Positions 1 to 10,579 of a DNA stretch of 64,000 bases are shown here, one piece after another (position 1 is the first letter of the stretch; the number at the start of each line of letters is the position of its first letter). Both the position numbers and the translations under genes were made by a program. The stretch covers positions 62,001 to 126,000 of the forward strand of contig JAECUM010093662.1 in NCBI GenBank assembly GCA_016617855.1, in the 5' to 3' direction. This DNA is from Megalonaias nervosa. Taxonomy: Eukaryota > Mollusca > Bivalvia > Unionida > Unionidae. The notes beneath the pieces are model-generated. The model was not told where the DNA came from and did no database searches. It saw only the letters and a list, made by a program, of their open reading frames with translations.

Positions 1-368
1 AAAACAAAAAGCACTGACATATAAGTATCCATATCCCTATGCATTTTGCAAAGCATCTAAATAATAACAGAAAGCAATCTCTGAAATTCTAAAAGACCTC
101 CAAAAAACATCTTTCTGATGAAACATATTGCAGCACTTATTTATACTTGTACCAGAAATTCCAAATATACCTTGTGTATAGTGTCAATAACCAACTGCTG
201 CAGGACAGCTATCATGTGCTAGCTGAGTAGATCGATAGATCAATTGGTGTTTAGTGGCATATCAACACATGAAAGGTTATAATATGCTGAGGCAAACTGA
301 GTAAAGGGTTTCCTCAGACAGGTGGACAGCCCAGAATACACCTGAAAAGATTCAAACCTGTACCCTTC
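1..368. other. No gene seen; left flank of a minisatellite
   Basis: AT-rich sequence with no convincing open frame. The stretch at about 222-270 (a GCTAGCTGA start followed by GGCATAT and ACACA) is echoed at about 835-910, so the minisatellite between them is bracketed by a diverged flank duplication. Confidence 0.5.
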
Positions 369-847
369 TGATCATCAGTCCAGAATGCTAACTACTGTAC
401 TAACTGATCAATATATAGTCCAACACACTAACTACTGTGCTGGCCAATCATGTGTCCAACATACTAACTACTGTACTAACTGATCATTAGTCCAGCATGC
501 TTAACTACTGTAATAGCTGATATGGAGTCTAAAATGCTACTACTGTGCTAAATGATCATCAGTCCAGAATGCTAACTGCTGTGCCAAATGATCATCAGTC
601 CAACATGCTAACTACTGTGCTAGCCAATCATGAGTCCAGAATGCTAACTACTGCGCTGACAGATCATGAATTCAGAATGCTAACTACTGTGCTAGCCAAT
701 CATGAGTTCAGAATGCTAACTACTGTGCTGGCCAATTATGAGTCCAACATGCTAACTACTGTGCTTTCTGATTATGAGTCCAGTATGCTAGCTAATGCAC
801 TGCCTGATCATTAGTCTAGTATGCTAACTATAGCGCTAGCTGATAAT
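369..847. repeat. 36-bp minisatellite, about 13 units
   Basis: Tandem units built around ATGCTAACTACTGTGCTAG followed by CCAATCATGAGTCCAGA or a GATCAT variant. Early units are diverged and later ones (about 545-815) are regular. The period is 12 codons, so one forward frame stays open for 89 codons as a by-product of the repeat. No other evidence of coding is seen. Confidence 0.9.
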
Positions 848-915
848 TCATTTTGAAATCACTAGCAGATTCATAGATTGATTGTGTTTCATGGCATATT
901 GATTTACACATTGCT

Positions 916-1164
916 TTGTTGTTGTTGTAGGGTTTAACACCATTTTTCAGCACAAGATAGGCTATACATGGTGGCCAGTATTAATGGTAGAGGAAGAACC
1001 ATGGAAAACTCCAGGAAGAACCACCGACCCACAAGATGCTACTGGCAGGCTTTCTCACGTACCCACGTTAGCCGAGCCTGAGACTCGAACCCACGCAGAC
1101 AGAGGTGAGATGGCAGTGATCCGGAACGGTGAGCACTTTAGACCACTTGGCCACTTGGGTCCTC
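916..1164 (-). mobile_element. tRNA-derived SINE, family 1, full length
   Basis: Read on the minus strand it starts with a tRNA-Leu/Ser-like head. An A-box-like TGGCCAAGTGG and a B-box-like GGTTCGAGTCTC are visible. It ends in a GTGCTGAAAAATGGTGTTAA motif and a short (CAA)n tail. It is flanked by a 10-bp target-site duplication, ACACATTGCT, at 906-915 and 1165-1174. The same family recurs at 12992, 27958, 43198 and, as a tail only, 52869. It is non-autonomous and presumably moved by a LINE that recognises the tail. Confidence 0.92.
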
Positions 1165-1174
1165 ACACATTGCT

Positions 1175-1558
1175 ATAGCATGCCAAACCTGCTGGAGTAA
1201 AGTACTGTGCAAAGAGACATACCATAGTGGCTAGCCTAACTTGATTTGGTCAGGATTCAAACTAGTTGGGAATATGGCATGCCAACTGCTAACTAACTGT
1301 AGATCCATCACAAATAAAATGTAGCTGTATAAACCTTCATCTGTTAGTGCATTATGCAAATGAAGATCTGGATCACTGTTGTTTGTGGTTAGGTGTACAT
1401 TATGTACAAGTAAACATGCAGTCATCTTCCTCTATACCTATGAACTGTTCTTGTACTTTTCATGAACTTTGTGTCATGATATACTTCATGAAATGAACAT
1501 GAAAATAACATGAACTGTTCATCCCATATTAAGATGAGAAAAGCATGACCTAATGCAT
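1175..1558. other. No gene seen
   Basis: AT-rich spacer. Around 1456-1520 the word CATGAA/TTCATG recurs in both orientations, giving a small palindromic cluster. There is no coding signal. Confidence 0.4.
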
Positions 1559-1646
1559 AGTCTGATAAATCAGCCCCAAAAACCTGTACTGATACTAAGA
1601 GTTTAGCGGCTGGATCAGTACAGGTTTGGGGCTGATTTATCGGACT
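1559..1646. repeat. Near-perfect inverted repeat (hairpin)
   Basis: The left arm 1559-1594 (AGTCTGATAAATCAGCCCC and so on) and the right arm 1613-1646 are reverse complements with one substitution and a 2-base indel. They surround a loop of about 18 bases. The arms are about 35 bp. It could be a tiny foldback element; no target duplication is evident. Confidence 0.88.
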
Positions 1647-1899
1647 ACCTAATGAACTTCATATGCCTTAAATGAAGTTTGCAAAGAATTCAGCAACTAA
1701 AGCTTTACCATATAACAGATCAGGTTTGTACTCTTCTATAAAGTGTCACTTAAAAATCTGTCTGACATTTTTTTTTACAGCACATCAACACTCTGAAGGT
1801 TATATTGTGTGATGCTCAAAGACCCACCATGGCCTCATCTGATACTGATCTGATTGTGGGAATTATACCTGGACACTTCTGGCTAGGAGTCCAATGCCC

Positions 1900-2045
1900 A
1901 TACTAGTGAGTCACCATGGCTCCGTTAAAAATAAAGTATAATGGATGGAGGTCACCATGCATGACCCCATTACAAATAAAGTATAATGGTTGGTTGTCTT
2001 AGTGATGCCGTTACAAATACAGCATAATGGTTGGATGTCCCAAAC
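1900..2045. repeat. Degenerate tandem repeat, about 3 units
   Basis: Three diverged units of roughly 50 bp share the words CCGTTACAAATA and AGTATAATGGTTGG. Confidence 0.6.
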
Positions 2046-2049
2046 ATTA

Positions 2050-3160
2050 TGCCTTATACTACTCTTGTGTGACATTAATTATGCTAATACTTTTATGTGA
2101 CAAAATATCAATCATGTCCATGAAATATCATACAATGGTCCCTTGCTAAAAAGCCCCTCAGCATATATGTGAACCTCCTGGATGGGAGGGTTTTATTCCC
2201 AAGATGAGGGTGTCTTCTGACCCCTCTGTCATTCACTGAAACTTCCCATGCAAGCAAAATTATTATTAAAAATTTTTGTTTCCTCCATTTCTTCACACCT
2301 TGCTTCAAGTAAATTATATTGATGGTAATATTACCAGCGATCACATGACTCTGAACTGGCTTAGGCAGGGCAAGACAGTTTAATTGCTTATTTCAAGCTG
2401 CATAAAACCATTAATAACCTTTTGATTGTGTCAGCAGGGTAGATTGGCTTCAGTGTTTTGAAGTTTGTCAGCATGGATTATACTATCTGTGACCAGAAGC
2501 AATGCTGAAGGGATTAAAGAGATTAACTGATTATGGCTGGACTACCAAAGAGCTAAATGAGCTTAAAACAGGATCAGTCTGGCTTTGGTATTCAAAATGT
2601 GTTGAGATGTGCAAGTGTGTGTTATCTTCCAAAGATAAAACACCAAGATCCATGTAACTGAAATAGCACAAAATTCAGTGATGGAAGGAAATGGGAATAT
2701 CATTATTTGGAATCAAGTTCAAAATGAATATGCATTCTGAACTTCCTGTTCATTTTAAAATCTGCTACAGTGGAAGAATGACATTATGCATCATGCAACA
2801 TATTAAAGCATGTTAAACATGATAATGAATATGCCAGTACTGAAATCCATGTTTGCAGAATCTACATCAAATGTGGATAAAGATATATGTGCTTAGACAC
2901 TGTTTGTCCACTTTATAGCTGAAAATTAGCAAGTCACTTGCAAATGGATGAAAGCTACTCTCATAGTGATCCAAGCTTTGGGTCATCATTGGGATAAGAA
3001 AATTGAAGACATATGTCACAATGCACAATGAAAATTTCACTATTATCTTTGAGAATCATCCAACTTTTGCAGTCAAAACTCCCAAACCAGTTTGTAAAAT
3101 CTCCCTATTTGTCCTAAGATGATTTTTCTGTTCTGTCACATTTGTGTCTCATTATGCTGC
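2050..3160. other. No gene seen
   Basis: AT-rich sequence with only short scattered open frames (78 codons or fewer). No motif or splice-bounded exon is recognised. Confidence 0.4.
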
Positions 3161-3164
3161 CACC

Positions 3165-3300
3165 CTTTATACTACATGGGTAAGGATGCAGGTTTGTAAT
3201 CCAATAGTTGTGGGTTTGATACCCACCCAGGTCAATCTGAATCAGTTGCCTTAGTGTGCAAATGGAAAAGGTGACTAGCTCCCATTTCCTCAGCATGATA
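3165..3300 (+). mobile_element. Possible tRNA-headed SINE fragment
   Basis: ATGGGTAAGGATGCAGG followed about 25 bases later by GTGGGTTTGATACCCACC resembles the A-box and B-box/T-arm of a tRNA gene. The rest does not fold as a clear tRNA, and the following unique sequence is SINE-like. No target duplication was found, so this is tentative. Confidence 0.35.
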
Positions 3301-3301
3301 C

Positions 3302-3413
3302 AGCCAATAATGTGTTAAAGTACAGTCAATAATGTGTTAAAAGTACAGACAACAATGTGTTAAAAGTACAGACAACAATGTGTTAAAAGGACAGACAATA
3401 ATGTGTTAAAAGT
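3302..3413. repeat. 23-bp minisatellite, about 5 units
   Basis: Units of AATGTGTTAAAAGTACAGAC plus a short spacer are repeated with few changes. Confidence 0.85.
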
Positions 3414-3744
3414 ACCATCAAAACCAACAAAAACAAACAGCCTTGTTAGAACATCTCTCAATATAAGGCTCCCTCAATTATAACACCAGTCACCATTATG
3501 GCTCCCTTGAAAAACATTATATATGTAAAAAGGGAGCAATGTATATGGTTATGCAATCCCCTTCCCATATGGTATTTAATGATTTGAAAAAAGAGAGAGA
3601 TTATTTCTTTTTAATCAATGAAAAACTATCCTTGAGTGAATTCAGCTAAGTGGCAATGATACAAACTTGTATATTGAAATTTATACCGTATATAGTGTTT
3701 ATAAGTCGAGTCCAACTGCACAGACTCAGATTTGCCATCAAATA

Positions 3745-3895
3745 CACTGGCAGATCTGGTTCTAGGCAGCTTGTTAGGAGTAATCAGTAGAACAAACAAA
3801 GTAGACCATAATCTTCTGGCACATTATGTAATGGCAAATCAGGGTCTGCATTGTTTGCAGTTGAACTGGATGTGTAAGCAAGTATATACTGTCTC
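3745..3895 (+). repeat. Dispersed repeat, copy 1
   Basis: About 150 bp including GCAGATCTGG, AGTAATCAG, AGAACAAACAA and TAAGCAAGTATATA matches, in the same order, the stretch at 30527-30665. It is an unclassified interspersed repeat. No termini or target duplication are recognised. Confidence 0.7.
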
Positions 3896-4064
3896 TAAAC
3901 AGTCTCCTAGGTAACCCACCTCTTCCTGCATAGTGGCCAAATATTTTGGCCCAAATAATACCTCTCAAATACATATCAAACATGCTTATCATATACTGGC
4001 CACCTCAGTGATTCTGAAACAGCCAATTGTTTTGACCATGACACTGTCCATTTAATTATAATGT

Positions 4065-4210
4065 AAATGTACCCAATAGAATGGGATCCATAACTATAGG
4101 TACATGTATCCAATAGAATGGGATCCATAACTACAGGTACATGTATCCAATAGAATGGGATCCATAACTATGAGTAAATGTATCCAATAGAATGGGATCC
4201 ATAACTATAA
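4065..4210. repeat. 37-bp minisatellite, 4 units
   Basis: CCAATAGAATGGGATCCATA starts recur at 4073, 4110, 4147 and 4184, an exact 37-bp spacing. The last unit runs into the dispersed repeat at 4164-4295. Confidence 0.92.
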
Positions 4211-4295
4211 TCACCTTATAAAGGGACTATACTGAGAGCATTTATAATGAGGGACTTTTGTATTACTCATGAAATAGTATGAAGTGACACAGCCA
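4164..4295 (+). repeat. Dispersed repeat, inverted partner at 10420-10577
   Basis: From a GTAAATGTATCCAATA start through ACCTTATAAAGGGACTATAC to TACTCATGAAATAGTAT, this stretch matches the reverse complement of 10420-10577. The other copy carries an extra internal duplication of the GGGACTATACTGA segment. Confidence 0.8.
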
Positions 4296-4299
4296 AGTG

Positions 4300-5090
4300 A
4301 CTGACTCAAAGAATATCACCAGGTTATGCTTGAGAAAACAGTGTGGATCTATCTGATTGAGTTTATCACTTTTGCTCCATTTGTTGATCATTTTTCCACC
4401 ATTAAGAACAAATTACAAAACTTTATGGTTGTCTCAGTATAATTTGTCCCTGTAATGTTTTTAAAGTAATGTATAGATCACTGAATGATAAAAAAATGGG
4501 ACTGTCTGTGATCTTTTTAATTCATATACACATCCTTAGGTAAATATTAATGATACATCCTACTTAAATGACTTATCACCTGGAAAGAAATAACCACACC
4601 TAGTCATTAGTACAGCGCATGCTATGAAATCAGAGTTTCTTATTTCGACTCCTATCTCATGTGAATTAGTTTTAAGTTCTTTGAGCATACTGAAAATTTC
4701 ATGAGAAATTCTTAAAAAATGTAGAAGTTCTGCTGAATTTAACTGGTACATGATATATAGTGGCAGTTATGTAGGTGATGGACATTAAGTCTCAAGATCC
4801 AACAAGCTTTTAGTGTGCATTGTATGTTGCCTCACATCACTGCCAATGCAGTAGTATAGGTATTGATGTGTGTGGGTTTGATTGGTGTCAACTGGATTCC
4901 ATGTTAATTGTGCAACAGAATACTTGCAGAATGTTAATATTAATGAGAAACTCAACTCTGCACATTGATTAAAAAAATTTTTTATTCAAAACTTGCAGAT
5001 GAAGAAAACGATATTTACTGATCATGTTTTTCTTACATTTACCAGCCATTTAATACTGATTCTTTTTTAATTTGAAGATATAGTGCTTTG
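4300..5090. other. No gene seen
   Basis: AT-rich spacer without recognised coding, tRNA or repeat boundaries. Confidence 0.4.
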
Positions 5091-5094
5091 TCCC

Positions 5095-5450
5095 ATGCTT
5101 CTTATGGCTTCAATACTGCAGCTGAAATCCCATCTTATTTATGGCATTAATCATGCAACTGAAATCTCATCCCTTTTTATGACTCTAACACAGCAGTTGA
5201 AATTTCCTCCATATTTACGACTTCAATACTGCAGTTGAAGTCACATCCTTTGTATGACTTAAATGCTTGTATTGAAGTCCCATTCTTTTCTGACCAAAAT
5301 ACCGCCGTTAAAGTCCCATCCATTTTGATTGTTTTATTACTGCAGTTAAGTTCCATCCTTTCATGGCTTTAATTCTGCAGTTGAAGTCCCATCCTTTTTA
5401 TGACTTAAATACTTGTGTGGATGTCCCATCCTTTAATACTGCAGTAAAAC
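5095..5450. repeat. Degenerate 41-bp tandem repeat, about 9 units
   Basis: Units containing ACTGCAGTTGAAGTCCCATC then a TTTATGACTT-like segment recur with heavy divergence. This is an old minisatellite. Confidence 0.75.
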
Positions 5451-5805
5451 TTTTTTTAAAACAAAGAGGAAGAAAATCTACTGGAGAACTAATCAATATG
5501 GATAGTTATAAATGCCCTTTAAAAAAAAATCATAATTCTTTTGTATGCAAGCTGAAATATCTATGACCATCAGTGTTGAAAATTTTAACTACAGTATCAG
5601 TAATTGGGGGTGGGGAGCTGGGATATTCTTTCTAGCTTGAATATTTTTTTTGTTTACCTCAAGATAATATTTTTCAACTAATGTAACAGATATAATTATT
5701 TTTTTTTAAAAAATCTGATTAGGATTATTTTTCAAGCTAGTTGGAGGCCAGGCAATTTGTTAAAAGATCCACGGCCACTGACCTCCCATTAACTCAATAA
5801 ATTTA

Positions 5806-5842
5806 GTTGGGGGGGGGTTGGGGGGTTGGGGGGTGTTGGAGG
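5806..5842 (+). other. G-quadruplex-capable G-run cluster
   Basis: Runs of nine, six and six G residues separated by TT, then GTGTTGGAGGAGG, on the plus strand. It lies just left of the first DIRS-like relic. Confidence 0.7.
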
Positions 5843-6059
5843 AGGAGATAAAACTAATAATGTAATATTTACCTGTCACTATTGTGTACTTTATCCTTTC
5901 CAGGACATAAATTACCCATGATGAGAATCCATCCTCCCATAGGTGGCATCCAGAAGGTTATTGAAGTCAATCCTATGACCTGGTGCATGCCAAGAAATCC
6001 TCATCCTTTTTTAAAGATGTAGACCACTAACATTATATCAGTGCATGGTAGGAGGAAGG

Positions 6060-6170
6060 AGTCTGGCAATAGCAGACTGCTCCCCTTCTATGGGGCACTG
6101 TCCTGGGCTGGTCAAGATGAATGCCCCACCTGGAATCTGATTCATCTGTGAACAAATAAGAGTGAGGTTC
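6060..6170 (-). pseudogene. DIRS-like RNase H start, decayed
   Basis: On the minus strand a TDESDSRWGI segment lines up with the TDASDSGWGA segment of copy B (54421-54456). That is the start of the RNase H domain following RT in these elements. Two changes hit the conserved block (A to E and G to R). The frame closes shortly after. Confidence 0.6.
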
Positions 6171-6550
6171 AGAGGTGCAAATGTGATTTCCTGCCCAAAA
6201 CCAGTTCTGATTTGTCCATAAATTCAGATGATGGTGGAAATCTGGTCAAAGAGAAATCTGAGTCATCAGTTGATCCTGTGCAATTTTCCGTTTGCCAGAG
6301 GGAGAAACTGGAGGGGGCACAAGTGCAATCTTCCTAGGGGAACCATGTCTGCCATGAAGCTGAATGTTCACAAAAGGGATAAATACAGATAAGCTGACAA
6401 GATCATGGCTTTCAGCACTTCCAGTAAGGCCATGATTCTGTCTACTCTGACTTACAGGACACAGACTAATCCTTTGTTCATACCTTGAGATGGAATCAGC
6501 TCTGATTTCTCTAGGATGGGTAAATGTTGGCCCATACTAGTCACTATGGA

Positions 6551-6892
6551 CTAGATGTTGGCCATCTGGACCAACCAGGTATCAAAATACTGGAGAACAG
6601 TGATCCCCAGTGGCTTTAAGTGGACAACAACTACTCCCATGACTATGGTAACAGCTTTGGGTGCCGATACTAGGCTGAAAGGCAAAGTGTGAAATTGGAA
6701 GACCTCCCATTCCAAGCAAAACTGTGAAGAGGAATGATAGAGAAAGGGCCTAATTGCATTCCTTACCAAGGTCATGGTCTCCATCTTGAAGGGTTCCTCC
6801 TGCATAAACCTGTTTAAGGTGGAAAGGTCAATAGTTAGATGAAACTTTCCACCTTTCTTGGGAACAAAAGCCAGAGACTGGATAAGAGACAC
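6551..6892 (-). pseudogene. DIRS-like reverse transcriptase fragment
   Basis: A 113-codon open piece of a reverse transcriptase of the DIRS type. Near the start it shows FVPKKGGKFHLTIDLSTLN (fingers), then FKMETM, then LPFSLVSAPKA in the palm and finally QYFDTWLV. In intact relatives this last block carries a YxDD catalytic motif; here the second aspartate is a threonine, so the active site is lost. The frame breaks on both sides. A related block lies at 54760-55330. It would have copied the element's RNA into DNA; it is not functional now. Confidence 0.8.
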
Positions 6893-7395
6893 CCTCCTTA
6901 CTTCACCCTTCTGCAGAAGAGAGAGTGACCTTTAATTATGCAAAGTTTAACTGGTGGAATCACATTATGGTTCTTACCAGAGGAGGGAGTTGAACTGAAG
7001 CTGCTGTCCTCCATTATAATTGAGGACCCACCCATTATCATCATGCTTGACCAAGCCTCGGAAAAGGATGGATAGTCTGGTACCTACAGAAATTGAAGGG
7101 GGAGGTACACATCACAGAAGGAGAAACAAGTCCCTAAAGTTGCTCCCCTCTTTAGAAATGGGAGAAGGTAAACAAGGTCTTCCTCCCTTAGCCTCTCTGG
7201 TTATCACAGCCAGAGTGCAACAACTGAGTGGTGGTCTCAATTTGGGATGCTTTCTGGAGTGGGGCTACATCGCTTTCAAGAACTTCACTAAAGGCACCTG
7301 AAGGTGGTTATGGTGAACCCACTTCTTGGCTGCTTTTGACAGGCCAGAAGCAGATGTGAGACACTGGTGTTGCTGGTCCCTCTGGTCCTGGTAAG

Positions 7396-7984
7396 CTACA
7401 GAGGGAATGGGACCTTTGAAGAGGGTCTCTTCCTCCAGCGGAGCAGCCTACACAAGGTACATACTGTGTTCCTGTAAGGCCTTGGAAGTATCCAAAGCAA
7501 CATCCCTGCAGGGGTGGAAAAGCTCTGCCAATAATTCCATGGACACAGCAAGGAATATTGAGATGTCTTGGCCACAGCCTCCAACAAGCACTGAAGTGTG
7601 GCTGGTGACAGAGAGTTCAAAAGAGGATCAACATGTGAGAAAATGGTGACCACTGGCCTAGACTTTAACACTAAGGTATCCAGTGTCTTGACTGGAAGGT
7701 GGGCACAAATCCCAGAGAAAATAATCACTGGTGATGCTCCAGCATCCAAAGTGGGAAGTACCACCCCCAATGCTGCCTAGTGAACTCCTGGCCCTTAAAA
7801 AACCACTTAAAAAGCTCCTTGACAATGATGAAGTCAGGGAGGCCACCCTTGAGAGTCGTTCTAAACTGGAGAGAATTTTTGTGTCCTTCAAGCCTAAAGG
7901 CTTAGGACACATATCCGTGGGTAGAAGATGGTAAACTTCATTGACCACCATGTTGCAAGACCAAACCTCCTCCTCATCCACCAT
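7396..7984 (-). pseudogene. DIRS-like gag remnant, frameshifted
   Basis: Two overlapping minus-strand frames (124 and 108 codons) cover what is probably the gag-like ORF of copy A. An acidic DEEEVWS block near the upstream end matches EEEEEIWS in the fragment at 42010-42219. Gag proteins of this group are poorly conserved, so the call depends on position upstream of RT and this shared block. Frame changes show it is inactive. Confidence 0.5.
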
Positions 7985-8519
7985 CTAGGTAGGATGGGAG
8001 AGGGAAGGGGACTGTAATGGAGGTAGTGCCATCTAAACCTGTTATGTGTTGAATTCATGAGAGTCATCAAGTACTGACATCTTTATGCTCTCGATCAAAG
8101 AAGGCAGGACATTTTGCCCCAGTGTCATTCTCTTTCAGTGAAGACCTGGTGATAAGGGGAAGGCCTTCCCATGTACCAAGGGGAATGTCTTTGATGGCAG
8201 ACTTGAAAGGAAGGTGAATGCACCCCTTGACCTTTCTGGGTTGTTTGGTATAGGACCTACCCGCTCCTTTTAATCTGCACATTTTAAGAAGGTTACAGCA
8301 GTCCTTGGACCACAAAATTGATCTCTCTAGTTTGATGCCAATTGTCGGAAGTCCATGGCTGTTTAAAAGAGAAGGATCAATTCCTCCTCTGCATTGGATG
8401 ACCCCATACCCAATAGCAACTGAGTGGGACAAAAGGAAAGGGTTTCAATAGCAGAGAGGAGGGAGACTCAACCTGAGCTCTATCTCCATAACAAAGGAGC
8501 TTCAAAGATTACTGGCTGG

Positions 8520-9780
8520 TACTCGTAAACTGCTGCCCAGTTGACAGTGACTGGTGTCTGATGACCAGTGGCTGGTGACCAGTGCTGTGTGAAAAGTGAC
8601 CAGTGGATGGTGCCTTGTGACTGATGCCTGATGCCCAGTGACTGGTGACAAGTCACCTGCCATTGACCAGTCACCTGTCAGTGACTAGTCAGGTGTCTCT
8701 GATATGTAGGAAGAAGACTCTTCCTCACATCTTAAAGACTTGGATCATAACTCTTCCTTTGTGAGGGTGCTTCTCATAGCAGGGTGTGACTCACTCTCTG
8801 TCATATAGGACTGGAGAGGGTGTTGCTCCTCCATTATGAAGGGTGCATGTTTCTCTCTACCTGCTTATTTTCTTCTTTTGGAGGGACTCCATTGCCCTTA
8901 TGTATCTCCAAAGAGACTGATCCAATCCTACTCTGACATCCAAGGGATTAAGTGATGGAAAAATATTTCCTCCTTTGGGAGGAGCCCCATGTGCCTTAAG
9001 TGTCTCCAAAAAGTCTGATCCAAACCTCCTCTTTGACCAGAGGGATGCAGTGATGGAAAATTTGGAAAATTCCAATGAATATAAGGTAGTCCCCATCCTC
9101 CTCCCTTTATATATCCATCTGTTTTCAGTTTGGTCCCAGACCTCATCTGATAATAGACCAGTGATCAGTGGCTGATAGTTTGTGAACAGTGCTGGGTGCC
9201 CAGTGGTTTGTGCCTGGTGCCCAGTGACTGTTCACCTGCCATTGTCCAGTCACATGTCAATGACTGATCAGGTGACTGATCTGGAGGAAGACCTTCCTCA
9301 GACCTTAAAAACTTGGATCAAATCTCTCCCTTTAAAGAGTAGCTTGATCTTGTCACCACTAATGGGTTTGAGAGTCTGAGAGGGTGCTGCTCTTTTCTCA
9401 TTGCAGGACATGCCTCTCTGCCATATAGGAGTGGAGAGGGTGTTGCTCTTTCCTCATGGGGGTGCGACTCACTCTCCACCTGCTTATTTTCTCCTTTTGA
9501 TGGTACTCCATTGCTCTTATGCATCTCCAAAGAGATTGATCCAATCCTACTCTGAGACCCAAGGACTCAGTGATGGAAAACCTATTTCCTCCCTTGGAAG
9601 GAGCCCAATAGGCCAGAAAAGTGTTTCAAAAAGACCAACTGAAGCTTACAGACCATAAGGACTCTGTGACAGAAAACCTAGAAAATTTCAATGAATATTT
9701 GGTAGGCCTCTTCCTCTGCCCTATGTATGTCCATCTGTTATCAGTTCAGTCCCAGACCTCATTTTTTATGAGAGACAAGA
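8520..9780 (-). repeat. About 610-bp direct duplication in the 5' region of DIRS copy A
   Basis: Sequence 8520-9165 is repeated, diverged, at about 9165-9780. Shared landmarks include CCTGCTTATTTTCT (8860 and 9479), CCAATCCTACTCTGA (8923 and 9540), GTGATGGAAAA (8953 and 9571) and CCCAGACCTCAT (9135 and 9750). Within it, CTGGTGACCAGTG-type short repeats recur (8515-8690). It probably represents internal repeats of the element's leader. Confidence 0.75.
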
Positions 9781-9962
9781 AAGACAATGATCTGTCCTTT
9801 AACAACAGGTACATGACAGGTAGGTGGGATAGGTATCCCAGAGGCCTTTCTTATGTTCACATTTACCCATACTTTGTCTCTTAAGACATTGCTGTTAAAA
9901 AAACTCTGGAAACAAGAACAGTGATCTTTTATAATGAACATAATGTATGAGCATCTGCTTGA

Positions 9963-10140
9963 ACTAGCAATACTTTATCTGCCTAGCGAGTTGGCATTTG
10001 ACATGAATCACTACAACTGATAAACTGATGTTTCAATTACAATGATATTAGCAATACTTTATCTGCCTAGCGAGTTGGCATTTGACATGAATCACTACAA
10101 CTGATAAACTGATTTTTCAATCACAATGATATTAGCAACA
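9963..10140. repeat. 83-bp tandem duplication
   Basis: TAGCAATACTTTATCTGCCT recurs 83 bp apart, with almost identical units and the start of a third. Confidence 0.9.
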
Positions 10141-10419
10141 CTTAATTCTGGAGATGAAGAATAGCACAGAAAAGGTAAGCTAACTCAGTTAAAACAGATA
10201 CATGTAATGTATAACTGTTATTAAAATGAAATGGCTGTTCCACAGATTGTCTTTCCTATTCACTCTGAAGTAAATGAAAGCTGAAAGTGGAACTCATTCA
10301 AAGCATTTTCCTTGAACATGCAGAGACAATAAATGGTAATGTAGAAACAATTTAAATTTAGAAAATATGACTTACAATCTGGTGATACTTTTAGAGTCAA
10401 TCATTCACCTAGTTGTGTC

Positions 10420-10577
10420 ACTTAATACTATTTCATGAGTAATACAAAGGCCCTTCATTACAACTACTATCAGTATAGTCCCTCACAAAAGCTCCCTCAT
10501 TATAACTACTCTCAGTATAGTCCCTTTATAAGGTGGCTATAGTAATGGATCTCATTTTATTGGATACATTTACAGTA
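10420..10577 (-). repeat. Dispersed repeat, inverted partner of 4164-4295
   Basis: The reverse complement matches 4164-4295 and includes ACCTTATAAAGGGACTATAC. A segment of about 40 bp (CAGTATAGTCCCT) is duplicated within it. Confidence 0.8.
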
Positions 10578-10579
10578 AA

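Larger units (their letters stand above)
5895..9780 (-). mobile_element. DIRS-like retrotransposon remains, copy A
   Basis: A decayed element read right to left. It has a repetitive 5' region (8520-9780), a gag-like region (about 7396-8470), reverse transcriptase (6551-6892) and the start of RNase H (about 6060-6170). The assignment to tyrosine-recombinase (DIRS) elements rests on the style of the RT block and on nucleotide and protein similarity to the better-marked copy B at 53080-56290. The recombinase half is missing here, so the element is truncated at its 3' side near 5895. No termini or target duplications were found. Confidence 0.75.
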
